A DNA stretch of 62,530 bases, from NCBI GenBank assembly GCA_027045875.1, contig JALUAG010000033.1, positions 1 to 62,530 of the forward strand, given 5' to 3'. The DNA is from Alphaproteobacteria bacterium. GTDB lineage: Bacteria > Pseudomonadota > Alphaproteobacteria > Geminicoccales > Geminicoccaceae. Positions 48,204 through 56,742 of this stretch are shown here, in pieces. The position numbers and the translations under genes were made by a program. The notes below the pieces were generated by a model. It made no database searches and was not told where the DNA came from. It saw only the letters and a list, made by a program, of their open reading frames with translations. Position 1 is the stretch's first letter; each line of letters opens with the position of its first letter.

Positions 48204-48232
48204 AACCCAACAGGACCAGGGGTCGGCAGGCG

Positions 48233-49033
48233 ATGGTTCCCACACGGTGGCAGGCGGCGATCATCGAGGTTCTGCAGCGCCAGGGGCGGGCGCGGATCAG
48301 CGAACTGGCCCGTAGCCTCGCCGTCTCCGAGGAGACCATCCGGCGCCACGTGCGTCCGCTGGTGGCGCGGGGCCTGCTCGGCCGCGAGCACGGGGCGGTG
48401 CGCTGGATCGGACCCGGCGGCGAGGCGCCCTTCGATCGCCGGCTGCGGATCCGGGCCGCCGCCAAGCGGACGATCGCCCGCGCCGCCGCCGAGCTCGTGG
48501 CCGACGGGCAGACGGTGATGATGGACACGGGATCCACCACCGCCTTCGTCGCCGAGGGGCTGGCGGTCCGGGAGCGGCTCACACTGGTCACCAACGGCAT
48601 CGAGATCGCCCGTTCGCTCGTGGGCCGCAACGGCCACAAAGTCTATCTCGCCGGCGGCGAGCTGAAGGCCGAGCTGGCGGCGGCGGTGGGACCCGAGGCC
48701 CTCGCCTTCATCGGTCAGTTCCGCGCCGATCTGGCGATCCTCTCCATCGCCGCCATCGACGCCGAGGAGGGTCTCATGAACTACGCTCTCGACGAGGCCC
48801 GCCTCGCCCGGGCGATGATGGCGCGGGCGGAACGGGTGATGGTGGTGGCGGATCATGCGAAGTTCGGCCAGCGGGCCGCGGTTCATGTGGCTCGGCTGGA
48901 GGAGATCCACTGTCTGGTGACCGACGCCCCCCCGCCCGAACCCTTCGCCGGGCGGCTGGAGGAAGCGGGGACGAGTCTGGTGGTGGCCGGCAATCAGTCG
49001 GAGACGGCCGTTTCTCCGTCGACCATGGTGTAG
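48233..49033 (+). CDS. DeoR/GlpR-family transcriptional regulator
   Basis: This 266-residue regulator has an N-terminal HTH (RQAAIIEVLQ-like start, RISELARSLAVSEETIRRHV, residues 20-40) and a C-terminal DeoR sensor domain with MMDTGSTTAFVAEGL, VTNGIEIARSL and VYLAGGELK. The sensor domain of this family binds phosphorylated small molecules, usually sugar phosphates. It is divergent from the betaine-type operon, and the two kinases of that operon could produce its ligand. Its 3' end overlaps the convergent cyclase gene by 40 bases. Confidence 0.9.
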   Translation: MVPTRWQAAIIEVLQRQGRARISELARSLAVSEETIRRHVRPLVARGLLGREHGAVRWIGPGGEAPFDRRLRIRAAAKRTIARAAAELVADGQTVMMDTGSTTAFVAEGLAVRERLTLVTNGIEIARSLVGRNGHKVYLAGGELKAELAAAVGPEALAFIGQFRADLAILSIAAIDAEEGLMNYALDEARLARAMMARAERVMVVADHAKFGQRAAVHVARLEEIHCLVTDAPPPEPFAGRLEEAGTSLVVAGNQSETAVSPSTMV

Positions 49034-50217
49034 ACCTCGATCGCCTCGTCGATGTCGCGCAGACGCCGCCGTCCGAGGCGGCGCAGGGAGGCGTCGCGGT
49101 GCTCGCAGCTCTCGACGAACGCGCCGGACAGCAGCACCGGTACGTGCAGCTCCTTGGTGAGTTCCTGCAGTCTTTCGGTGATGTTCACCGCCGGGCCGAT
49201 GACCGTGAAATCGAGCCGCGAGGCGGCGCCGATGTTGCCCCACATGACGTCTCCCCGGTGCAGGGCGATACCGAACCCCACCGCCTCCTTGCCGCGGTCC
49301 CGTCGCGCCGCGTTGAAGCGGTGCATCCCGAGAATGGCGTCGCGGGCGGCCCGGAAGGCCCGCACGCAGGCCCGCGGCGCGTCGAGGGGAAAGATGGCGA
49401 GCAGCCCGTCGCCCATGAACTTCAGGATCTCGCCGCCCTGTCCGAGGACGGCATCCGCCATGACGTCGAAATAGCCGTTCAGGAGATCGATCAGCTCGTC
49501 CCGCGACCGTGTCTGGGAGAGCCGGGTGAAGCCCCGCAGGTCCGAATTCCAGATCGCGGCGTGCAGGGTCTCGCCGCTGCCGCGGGTGATCTCGCCCCGC
49601 AGGATGCGCTCGCCGGCACGCGGGCCGACGTAAGTGTTGAGGAGGTTCCTCGCAATCCGGCGGTTGAGGCGGATCTCCACCGCCATGGCGAGGATCGGCA
49701 GCATCTCCTCGATGGTGAGGAGATCCACCGTATCGAAGCCCTCCGGCCGCCGGGTGGCCCAGCTCGAGGCGTGGCGTTTGCCGTCGGTGAACCGCATCGG
49801 CAGGGCGAGATAGTCGGTGAAGCCCCGGCGCCGGAGGTCGGCGAAGATCCCGAAGGTGGGGCCTTCGCGCAGATGCTCGAGGTCGAGCCGCTGGCGGATC
49901 CCTTCGGCGCCCTCGAACAGCGCCCGCACCGGGCTGTTGAGATAGGCCGGCTGTTCGAGCGCGCCGCGTTCGTGGAAATCGATCTCGGCATCCTGCATCC
50001 CCGGCCGCCAGGTGATGGTGGCGCCCAGGAGCTGGGGGTGGAGGGTACGCAGGTGGAGGGTGGCGCGATCCAGCGGGATCCCGTCCGCCCGCAGGCGGTT
50101 GCAGGTGCCGCCGAAGAGATTGTCGATGTAGGGCTCGAGCACGCTCTCCCGCGCCAGCCAGTCGAGGGTGCCGTTGCGACGGCTGGGCCAGTGGCCGCTC
50201 TCCCGGCGGGCGCTCAC
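48994..50217 (-). CDS. Class III adenylate/guanylate cyclase
   Basis: This 407-residue protein has an N-terminal alphaproteobacterial sensor region (about 1-200, GAF-like) and a C-terminal class III cyclase domain. The metal-binding aspartates lie in NSDLRGFTRL and KFMGDGLLAIF, and the transition-state Asn/Arg pair in GPAVNITERLQ. There are no membrane segments. GTG at 50217 overlaps the stop of the cyclic-nucleotide-binding gene, so signal maker and receiver are translationally coupled. cAMP is the likely product; specificity is not determined. Confidence 0.9.
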   Translation of the reverse strand: MSARRESGHWPSRRNGTLDWLARESVLEPYIDNLFGGTCNRLRADGIPLDRATLHLRTLHPQLLGATITWRPGMQDAEIDFHERGALEQPAYLNSPVRALFEGAEGIRQRLDLEHLREGPTFGIFADLRRRGFTDYLALPMRFTDGKRHASSWATRRPEGFDTVDLLTIEEMLPILAMAVEIRLNRRIARNLLNTYVGPRAGERILRGEITRGSGETLHAAIWNSDLRGFTRLSQTRSRDELIDLLNGYFDVMADAVLGQGGEILKFMGDGLLAIFPLDAPRACVRAFRAARDAILGMHRFNAARRDRGKEAVGFGIALHRGDVMWGNIGAASRLDFTVIGPAVNITERLQELTKELHVPVLLSGAFVESCEHRDASLRRLGRRRLRDIDEAIEVYTMVDGETAVSD

Positions 50218-50687
50218 GCCGCGTCACCCTCGTACCTGCGCAGGCGCGCCGACACCTCGATCAGCCGCTGGGTGGTCTGGTGGAGCCGGCTCGCCAGTTC
50301 GTGCATGACGCCGATCGCCACCTCCGGGAACTGGGTCACGAGGTTGAAGAAGGCATCCTTGGAGATGCGCAGGGTGACCAGCGCGCTGGCGGCGATCACC
50401 GTGGCGGTGCGGGGAACGTCGCAGAGGATCGCGATCTCCCCGATGATGTCGTTTTTGCCGAGGCGGGCCACCCGCACCGGCCCCTCCTCGGTGTTCACGA
50501 ACACGTCCGCCTCCCCCTCGAGCACGATGAAGGCGGCATCGCCCCGTTCGCCCTGGGCGCAGACCTGGTCTCCCGGCTGGAACTCGAGCCGTTCGCTGGT
50601 AAATGCGAGCAGCTTCAGCTTCGAAGGGTCGATCTTGGAGAACAGCGGGATGTTGCGGAGGGTGTCGACGTCGCGTTGCAGGGTCAT
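50214..50687 (-). CDS. Stand-alone cyclic nucleotide-binding domain protein
   Basis: This 157-residue protein is one CNB domain with a C-terminal helix and no DNA-binding domain. The phosphate-binding cassette IIGEIAILCDVPRTATV keeps the Glu and Arg needed to hold a cyclic nucleotide, and the beta-barrel start (FQPGDQVCAQGERGDAAFIVLEGE) is canonical. It lies between the ABC-like gene (21 bases upstream) and the cyclase gene (overlapping). A role as sensor or regulatory subunit of the ABC-like protein is inferred from position. Confidence 0.9.
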   Translation of the reverse strand: MTLQRDVDTLRNIPLFSKIDPSKLKLLAFTSERLEFQPGDQVCAQGERGDAAFIVLEGEADVFVNTEEGPVRVARLGKNDIIGEIAILCDVPRTATVIAASALVTLRISKDAFFNLVTQFPEVAIGVMHELASRLHQTTQRLIEVSARLRRYEGDAA

Positions 50688-50708
50688 CGCCCGCCCCTTC
50701 CATCGGGA

Positions 50709-53345
50709 TCAGATGTTGGCCAGAAGCTTGCCCACCGCGGAACCGCTGTCGCGCAGCTGCTCGAACCGCGCGAAGGCGGAGACGCGGCCGCCGTCCATCA
50801 CGAGCACCTTGTCGAAGCGGCTCGCCCAGTCGTGCTGGTTGAGCACCCAGAAGATCGTGCGGCCGCGGAATTCTTCCAGGATGGCGTCGCGCAGGACGGC
50901 CTGCTCCGATGCATCGAGGGCATCGGTGGCGTTGTGGAGGATCAGCATCTGCGGGCGCTTCAGGAGCTCACGGGCGATCGCCAGCTTCTGGCGCTGCGAC
51001 AGATTGAGGCGGCTGCCGCCGACGCCGCACTCGAAATCGAGGCCGACGGCGCTCACGCCGAGGGCGAGGTCGAGTTCGTCGAGAATCGTGGCGATGAGCT
51101 CCGCCACCCGCGCCGCCGCGTTGGGCTGGCCGTAGGCGATCTTGCCGAAGATGACGTTCTCCTGGATGCTGAGCGCGTCGTTGTAGGCGTCGCGATCGAA
51201 GAAACTGATGGTCCCTTCGAGTTCGGGTGGCAGATTGGCGCGGAAGCGGCGGCGCGCCTCCACCACCCGGTCCTGCACCTCGGGGGTCAGCAGACCGAGC
51301 CGGTGGCGCGCGGGGATCAGCCGGAAGGCCAGTGCCAGGAGGCGCCGCTGGTCCTCCTCCTCCATTGCCTCCGGATGGTCGGGATCGACCCGCTGGATGA
51401 GCGCCCGGTACTGGGGTAGCCGTTCCGGGTCGATGAAGCTGAACTGGCGGAAGTACTCGTGCTCGGGCGGCAGGTCGGCGAACAGCTCGACCATGGTGCT
51501 GGCGACCCGGTAGCCGATGCGCACGAGGTCGTCGAACAGTCCGGTGGCCCGGATCGTTTCGAGCACGTAGGGATGGTCGGCCACATGCTCGGGGCCGAAG
51601 GTATCGCCCACGGGCGTGCCGAAGAGCAGGTTCTCGGCCAGCGTTGCGTTGGTGTTGTAGCGGTCGGGATCGAAGGGCTCCACCAGCCGGGCGAGATCCG
51701 GGTCGGCGGACAGCCGCTGCAGCATGAGCTGCCGGGCCCGTAGCAGGCCGTTCGCGAGATCCGGCTTGTCGGCCGCACGGATCGTGCCCCTGAGACCCAG
51801 GAGGTAGACGTCGTGGTCGAGCCGCACCAGGCCGAGGACACGCATCATCGCCGACAGCCGTTCCTCCGGGCCGGAAACGCCCATCGCCGCATCGTCCACC
51901 CAGTCGGCGAAGGGATCCAAGGCGGCGTTGCCCGAGGCCACCGCCTCGTGGAGGTAGCGCTCGAGTTCGGCGTCGGCGGGCCGCGGCCGGATGGGGCGGT
52001 GCTTGAGGCCGTAGAGGAGATTGTCGGCGATGGTACCCTTGAACACGTGGGCGACCGGGGCGACGTAGCCGATCCGCCGTCCGAGCACGCTTTCCGGCTG
52101 GGTGTGGAGATCCTTGCCGTCGACCAGGATGCGGCCCCGGCTCGGGTCCAGGAGGCCGGCCAGCATCTGCGCGAGCGCGCCCCGTCCGCTGCCGGCGTTG
52201 CCGAGCACCGCCACGTGGCTCGGCAGTTCGAGAGTGAAGGAAACGCCGTCGAGGAGGAATTCGCCGTCCTCCTCGAGCGCCACTTGCTGGGCCAGGATCT
52301 CGCGGCGGAATTCGGGCGCGTCCGGCGGGGGATCGGCGAGCTGGCGCTCGGCGGGCTTGAGACCCGTGGGCATGAACTGGGTGACGATCTGCTCGTACTT
52401 GATCTTCACGTCGTACATCATCTGATAGTAGGTGAGCAGCTCCTTCCAGGGTGCCGACAGGTCCTTGTGGGCGTTGAGCACCGCCACGAGGGCACCGAGG
52501 GTGATCTGGCCCTCGAGCACGAGATAGCCGCCGATCGAGAAGAAGAAGAAGGGGCCGAGCTGGGCCAGAAAGTTGTTGAGAAACTTGATCAGAAACTTCT
52601 TCTTGTAGATGTCGAAACGGATGAAGAAGATCCGTGACAGATGCTCGCTGAACTGGGCCCGCTCGTAGAGGCCCGTGTCGTTGGCGTGGATGTCGACGAT
52701 ACCGGCCGCCGTCTCGCTGATCTTCTCGGCGTTCTGGCGCACCTGGCGGACGCGGCGCTTGCCCAGCTCGTTCACCTGTCGCTGCAGCCTCGGGATGACG
52801 TAGGCCTGCACCGGATAGAGGGCGACGGCGGCGAGGCCCAGGATCCAGTCCTGCATGAACATGAAGACGAGGATGGTGATCAGGGTCCCGCCCTGGAACG
52901 CCGGCACCGAGAGGGCGGAGCCAACGTAGCCGCCGAGCGGCTCCACCTCGGCGTTGATCATCTGCACGAGCTCGCCCTGACTCATGCGCCGGAAATAGGG
53001 CAGGGGAAAGCGCAGCAGATGATCATAGAGCTGGTAGCGCAGCCGGCGCAGCATGCGCTCGGCGACGATGCCGGCGTAGACGTTGAGCAGGTATTTCAGC
53101 AATCCGGCCACAAGTACGAGGGCCAGGAAGGTGCCGCAGAGGGCGAGCAGATACTGAAGCTGGGTGAGCTCACGGCCGAACAGGACGAAGACCTCCGCCT
53201 GCACGGCGAGGGCCTCGTTGATGATGATCTTGGGCAGTTCCAGGGTGGCGTAGAGGACCGGAAAGCTGCCGACCGTGAGCGCCAGGATGACGAGCTGCTG
53301 GCGCAGGCTGTACTTCCAGATGAAGCGAAATATGGTCGGTTCCAT
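50709..53345 (-). CDS. ABC exporter-like membrane protein with degenerate ATPase motifs
   Basis: This 878-residue protein has an exporter-type membrane domain (about 1-330, helices near 18-40, 63-85, 145-185, 255-300) and an enlarged nucleotide-binding region. Walker A reads GNAGSGRGA (382-390), with Arg for Lys and Gly for Ser/Thr. The signature reads LSQRQ (782-786). Walker B reads LILHN (801-805), with His for Asp and Asn for the catalytic Glu. The switch His is also displaced. Between Walker A and the signature are nearly 300 extra residues holding repeated ENLLFG-type segments. ATP hydrolysis looks unlikely. It is followed by the CNB and cyclase genes in one operon. The start at 53345 gives the normal membrane-domain N-terminus. 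Confidence 0.85.
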   Translation of the reverse strand: MEPTIFRFIWKYSLRQQLVILALTVGSFPVLYATLELPKIIINEALAVQAEVFVLFGRELTQLQYLLALCGTFLALVLVAGLLKYLLNVYAGIVAERMLRRLRYQLYDHLLRFPLPYFRRMSQGELVQMINAEVEPLGGYVGSALSVPAFQGGTLITILVFMFMQDWILGLAAVALYPVQAYVIPRLQRQVNELGKRRVRQVRQNAEKISETAAGIVDIHANDTGLYERAQFSEHLSRIFFIRFDIYKKKFLIKFLNNFLAQLGPFFFFSIGGYLVLEGQITLGALVAVLNAHKDLSAPWKELLTYYQMMYDVKIKYEQIVTQFMPTGLKPAERQLADPPPDAPEFRREILAQQVALEEDGEFLLDGVSFTLELPSHVAVLGNAGSGRGALAQMLAGLLDPSRGRILVDGKDLHTQPESVLGRRIGYVAPVAHVFKGTIADNLLYGLKHRPIRPRPADAELERYLHEAVASGNAALDPFADWVDDAAMGVSGPEERLSAMMRVLGLVRLDHDVYLLGLRGTIRAADKPDLANGLLRARQLMLQRLSADPDLARLVEPFDPDRYNTNATLAENLLFGTPVGDTFGPEHVADHPYVLETIRATGLFDDLVRIGYRVASTMVELFADLPPEHEYFRQFSFIDPERLPQYRALIQRVDPDHPEAMEEEDQRRLLALAFRLIPARHRLGLLTPEVQDRVVEARRRFRANLPPELEGTISFFDRDAYNDALSIQENVIFGKIAYGQPNAAARVAELIATILDELDLALGVSAVGLDFECGVGGSRLNLSQRQKLAIARELLKRPQMLILHNATDALDASEQAVLRDAILEEFRGRTIFWVLNQHDWASRFDKVLVMDGGRVSAFARFEQLRDSGSAVGKLLANI

Positions 53346-53515
53346 GCCCTGCCGTGCCGGCCGCCTGTCCGTTGCCGGAGAACTTACGCCACTCAACCGT
53401 TCGGAGCAAAGGCCGCCGTGGCGGGAAGGCCGTCGCCCGTGCGTGCACATTTCGCCGCCTTGCCCGATCACGGCTTCGGCCTATCGTGGGACGGCCAGTG
53501 CGGGAGGGAGGAGCC

Positions 53516-55423
53516 ATGCAGCGCTATCGCGAGATCTACGAACGTTCCCTGCGCGACCCAGAGGGCTTCTGGGCGGAGGCGGCGGCGGGAATCGACTGGG
53601 TGCGCCGCTGGAATCGGGTGCTGAACACCGATCGCCCTCCGTTCTACCGCTGGTTCGAGGGTGCCGAGCTCAACACCTGCTACAACGCCGTCGACCGTCA
53701 CGTGGAAGGCGGGCGTGGCAATCAGCCGGCGATCATCCACGACAGCCCCATCACGGGCTCCCTGCGGGTCCTCAGCTATGCCGAGCTGCAGGACGAGGTG
53801 GCCCGCTTCGCGGGGGTTCTCGAGCGCTGCGGCGTGAAGAAAGGCGATCGGGTGATCGTCTACATGCCGATGGTACCCGAGGCGCTGGTGGCGATGCTGG
53901 GTTGCGCCCGTATCGGCGCCATCCATTCGGTCGTGTTCGGCGGCTTCGCCTCCAACGAGCTGGCGGCCCGCATCGACGACGCGAGGCCGAGGCTCGTCGT
54001 GAGCGCGAGCTGCGGCATCGAACCGGGCCGCATCGTGCCCTACAAGCCGCTTCTCGACGGCGCCATCGCGCTCGCCGCCCACAAGCCGGAGCGCTGCGTC
54101 ATTCTCCAGCGACCGCAGGCACGGGCCGAACTCACGCCCGGGCGGGACCTCGACTGGCAGGAGGCGATGGCCGGAGCCTCGCCCGCCGACTGGGTGCCGG
54201 TGGCGGCCACCGATCCCCTCTACATCCTCTATACGAGCGGCACCACCGGCCAGCCCAAGGGCATCGTCCGCGACAACGGCGGCCACGCGGTGGCGCTCCA
54301 CTGGACGATGAAGAACATCTACAACGTCGATCCGGGCGAAGTGTACTGGGCGGCCTCCGACGTCGGCTGGGTCGTGGGCCACAGCTACATCTGCTACGGT
54401 CCGCTGCTGCACGGCAACACCACCATCGTCTACGAGGGCAAGCCCGTCGGCACGCCGGACGCGGGGGCCTTCTGGCGGGTCATCGAGCAGCACGACGTCA
54501 AGGTGCTGTTCACCGCGCCGACCGCCTTCCGGGCGATCAAGAAGGAGGACCCCGCGGGCGAGCTGCTCGCGCGCCACGATCTCTCCCGTTTCCGCGCCCT
54601 CTTTCTCGCCGGCGAGCGCTGCGATCCCGACACCCTTCTGTGGGCGCAGGAGAAGCTCGGGGTGCCGGTCATCGACCATTGGTGGCAGACCGAGACCGGC
54701 TGGGCGATCTGTGCCAATCCGCTGGGAATCGAGATGCTCCCGGTCAAGCCGGGTTCGCCCTCGGTGCCGATGCCGGGCTACGATCTCCGCATTCTCGACG
54801 ACGAAGGGCGCGAGCTGGGACCGAACGAGATGGGGGCGATCGTCATCCGCACGCCGCTGCCGCCGGGCTGCCTGCCGACCCTGTGGAATGCCGACGAGCG
54901 GTTCGTGCAGGCCTATCTTTCCCGCTATCCCGGCTACTACCTCACGGGTGATGCGGGCCATCGCGACGAGGACGGCTATCTCTACATCATGAGCCGCATC
55001 GACGACGTCATCAACGTCGCCGGCCACCGGCTCTCGACGGGGGCCATCGAGGAGGTGCTGGCCGCCCATCCGGACGTCGCCGAATGCGCGGTGATCGGTG
55101 TCGCCGACAGCCTGAAGGGAGAGCTGCCGCTGGGCCTCGTCGTGCTCAAGGCGGGTGTCGCGCGCGATCACGCCATGATCTGCGCCGAACTCGTGCGCAA
55201 GGTGCGGGAGGAGATCGGGCCGGTGGCCGCGTTCAAACTGGTGGCGGTGGTGAAACGGCTGCCCAAGACCCGTTCCGGCAAGATCCTCCGGGGCACCATG
55301 AAGCGGATCGCCGACGGGGCCGAATGGAAGATGCCGGCGACCATCGACGATCCCGCCATTCTCGACGAGATCACCGAGGCGCTGGTGGCGCTCGGCTACG
55401 CGGGCGGCGGCGACGGGCGCTGA
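53516..55423 (+). CDS. prpE: Propionyl-CoA synthetase (acyl-CoA synthetase family)
   Basis: This 635-residue enzyme activates propionate (or acetate/short acyl groups) with ATP and CoA. It has the PrpE-like N-terminus, P-loop YTSGTTGQPKG, the WWQTETGW segment, TGDAG, and the acetylatable lysine in PKTRSGKILRG, with the PrpE-type ending EWKMPATIDDP. GGGAGGGAGGA lies before the ATG. It is divergent from the ABC-like operon across 170 bases in which no strong site is evident. Confidence 0.92.
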   Translation: MQRYREIYERSLRDPEGFWAEAAAGIDWVRRWNRVLNTDRPPFYRWFEGAELNTCYNAVDRHVEGGRGNQPAIIHDSPITGSLRVLSYAELQDEVARFAGVLERCGVKKGDRVIVYMPMVPEALVAMLGCARIGAIHSVVFGGFASNELAARIDDARPRLVVSASCGIEPGRIVPYKPLLDGAIALAAHKPERCVILQRPQARAELTPGRDLDWQEAMAGASPADWVPVAATDPLYILYTSGTTGQPKGIVRDNGGHAVALHWTMKNIYNVDPGEVYWAASDVGWVVGHSYICYGPLLHGNTTIVYEGKPVGTPDAGAFWRVIEQHDVKVLFTAPTAFRAIKKEDPAGELLARHDLSRFRALFLAGERCDPDTLLWAQEKLGVPVIDHWWQTETGWAICANPLGIEMLPVKPGSPSVPMPGYDLRILDDEGRELGPNEMGAIVIRTPLPPGCLPTLWNADERFVQAYLSRYPGYYLTGDAGHRDEDGYLYIMSRIDDVINVAGHRLSTGAIEEVLAAHPDVAECAVIGVADSLKGELPLGLVVLKAGVARDHAMICAELVRKVREEIGPVAAFKLVAVVKRLPKTRSGKILRGTMKRIADGAEWKMPATIDDPAILDEITEALVALGYAGGGDGR

Positions 55424-55505
55424 TCCGGCCGATCGTTTCCCGCTTTCGCGCGCGCGCGCCCTGCGCTATCCGGGGCGGCGACGAGAGGGGCGGGAGGAGA
55501 GCGTC

Positions 55506-56687
55506 ATGGAGCAGCCCGATCCGGCAGGCCTGAAGGCCACTTGGTCCTATCCGACCACCATCCTGTTCGGTGCCGGCAGCCTCGCCAAGCTGCCGCGAGC
55601 CTGCGCCGACGCCGGCATCGCGCGGCCGCTGCTGGTCACCGACCCGGGTCTCGCCGAGCTGCCGCCGGTCGGCGAGGCCCTCTCCGTCCTGCGGGGGGCG
55701 GGGCTGGAGCCGGGCCTGTTCACCGATCTCCGGCCCAATCCCACGGCCGCCAACGTCGACGCCGGTCTCGCGGCGCTGCGCGACGGCGGTCACGACGGGG
55801 TGGTGGCGATGGGTGGCGGCAGCGCCCTCGATTGCGGCAAGGCGATCGCCTTCATGGCCGGCCAGACCCGTCCGATCTGGGATTTCGAGGACGTCGACGA
55901 CTACTGGAAGCGGGCCCGGGAGGAGGGGATCCTCCCCGTGGTGGCGATCCCCACCACCGCCGGTACCGGCTCGGAGGTGGGGCGGGCGGCGGTCATCACC
56001 GATCCCGAGATCCACACCAAGAAGATCATCTTCCATCCCCGCATGCTGCCCCGGACGGCGATCCTCGATCCGCGGGTCACCGTCGGTCTGCCGGCGCATC
56101 TGACCGCCGCCACCGGCATGGACGCGCTGGCCCATTCCCTCGAGGCCTACTGCGCGCCCACCTTCCACCCGATGAGCGAGGGGATCGCCGTCGAGGGCAT
56201 GCGGCTCGTCAAGGAGGCGCTGCCGCGCGCCTGTGCCGAGGGCGGCGATCTCGCGGCGCGGGGGATGATGCTCGCGGCCTCGATGATGGGGGCGGTGGCC
56301 TTCCAGAAGGGGCTCGGCGCGATCCACGCCCTGAGCCATCCGATCGGCGCCCTCTACGACACCCATCACGGGCTCACCAACGCGGTGCTGATGCCCTATG
56401 TGCTCGCCTTCAACTGTCGCGCGGTCGAGGCCAAGATCGCGCGGCTGGCCGGCTGGCTGGAGCTGCCCCGAACGGATTTCGGCGGCTTCCTCGACTGGGT
56501 GCTGGGGCTTCGCAGGGAGCTCGGCATCCCGCACCGGCTGAAGGATCTCGGCGTGGCTCCGGAGCGCTTCTCGACCATCGCCGAAATGGCGGTGCGGGAT
56601 CCCACCGCGGCCACCAATCCGGTGCCACTCACCGCGGAAGGCGCCGAAACAATCCTGCGGCAGGCCTACGAGGGCACCGGCGTCTGA
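55506..56687 (+). CDS. Iron-containing alcohol dehydrogenase
   Basis: This 393-residue dehydrogenase has the NAD-binding GGGSALDCGKAI, the AIPTTAGTGSEVGRAAVI segment, and the metal ligands in GMDALAHSLEAY and IHALSHPIGALYDTHHGLTNAV, all of group III alcohol dehydrogenases. It follows prpE by 82 bases on the same strand and could handle a related aldehyde or alcohol. Substrate not known. Confidence 0.92.
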   Translation: MEQPDPAGLKATWSYPTTILFGAGSLAKLPRACADAGIARPLLVTDPGLAELPPVGEALSVLRGAGLEPGLFTDLRPNPTAANVDAGLAALRDGGHDGVVAMGGGSALDCGKAIAFMAGQTRPIWDFEDVDDYWKRAREEGILPVVAIPTTAGTGSEVGRAAVITDPEIHTKKIIFHPRMLPRTAILDPRVTVGLPAHLTAATGMDALAHSLEAYCAPTFHPMSEGIAVEGMRLVKEALPRACAEGGDLAARGMMLAASMMGAVAFQKGLGAIHALSHPIGALYDTHHGLTNAVLMPYVLAFNCRAVEAKIARLAGWLELPRTDFGGFLDWVLGLRRELGIPHRLKDLGVAPERFSTIAEMAVRDPTAATNPVPLTAEGAETILRQAYEGTGV

Positions 56688-56742
56688 AGTTCCGGCGGCA
56701 GCCGACGGGCGGCGGGAGGATTCCCGGCCGCGAGGCGCGATG

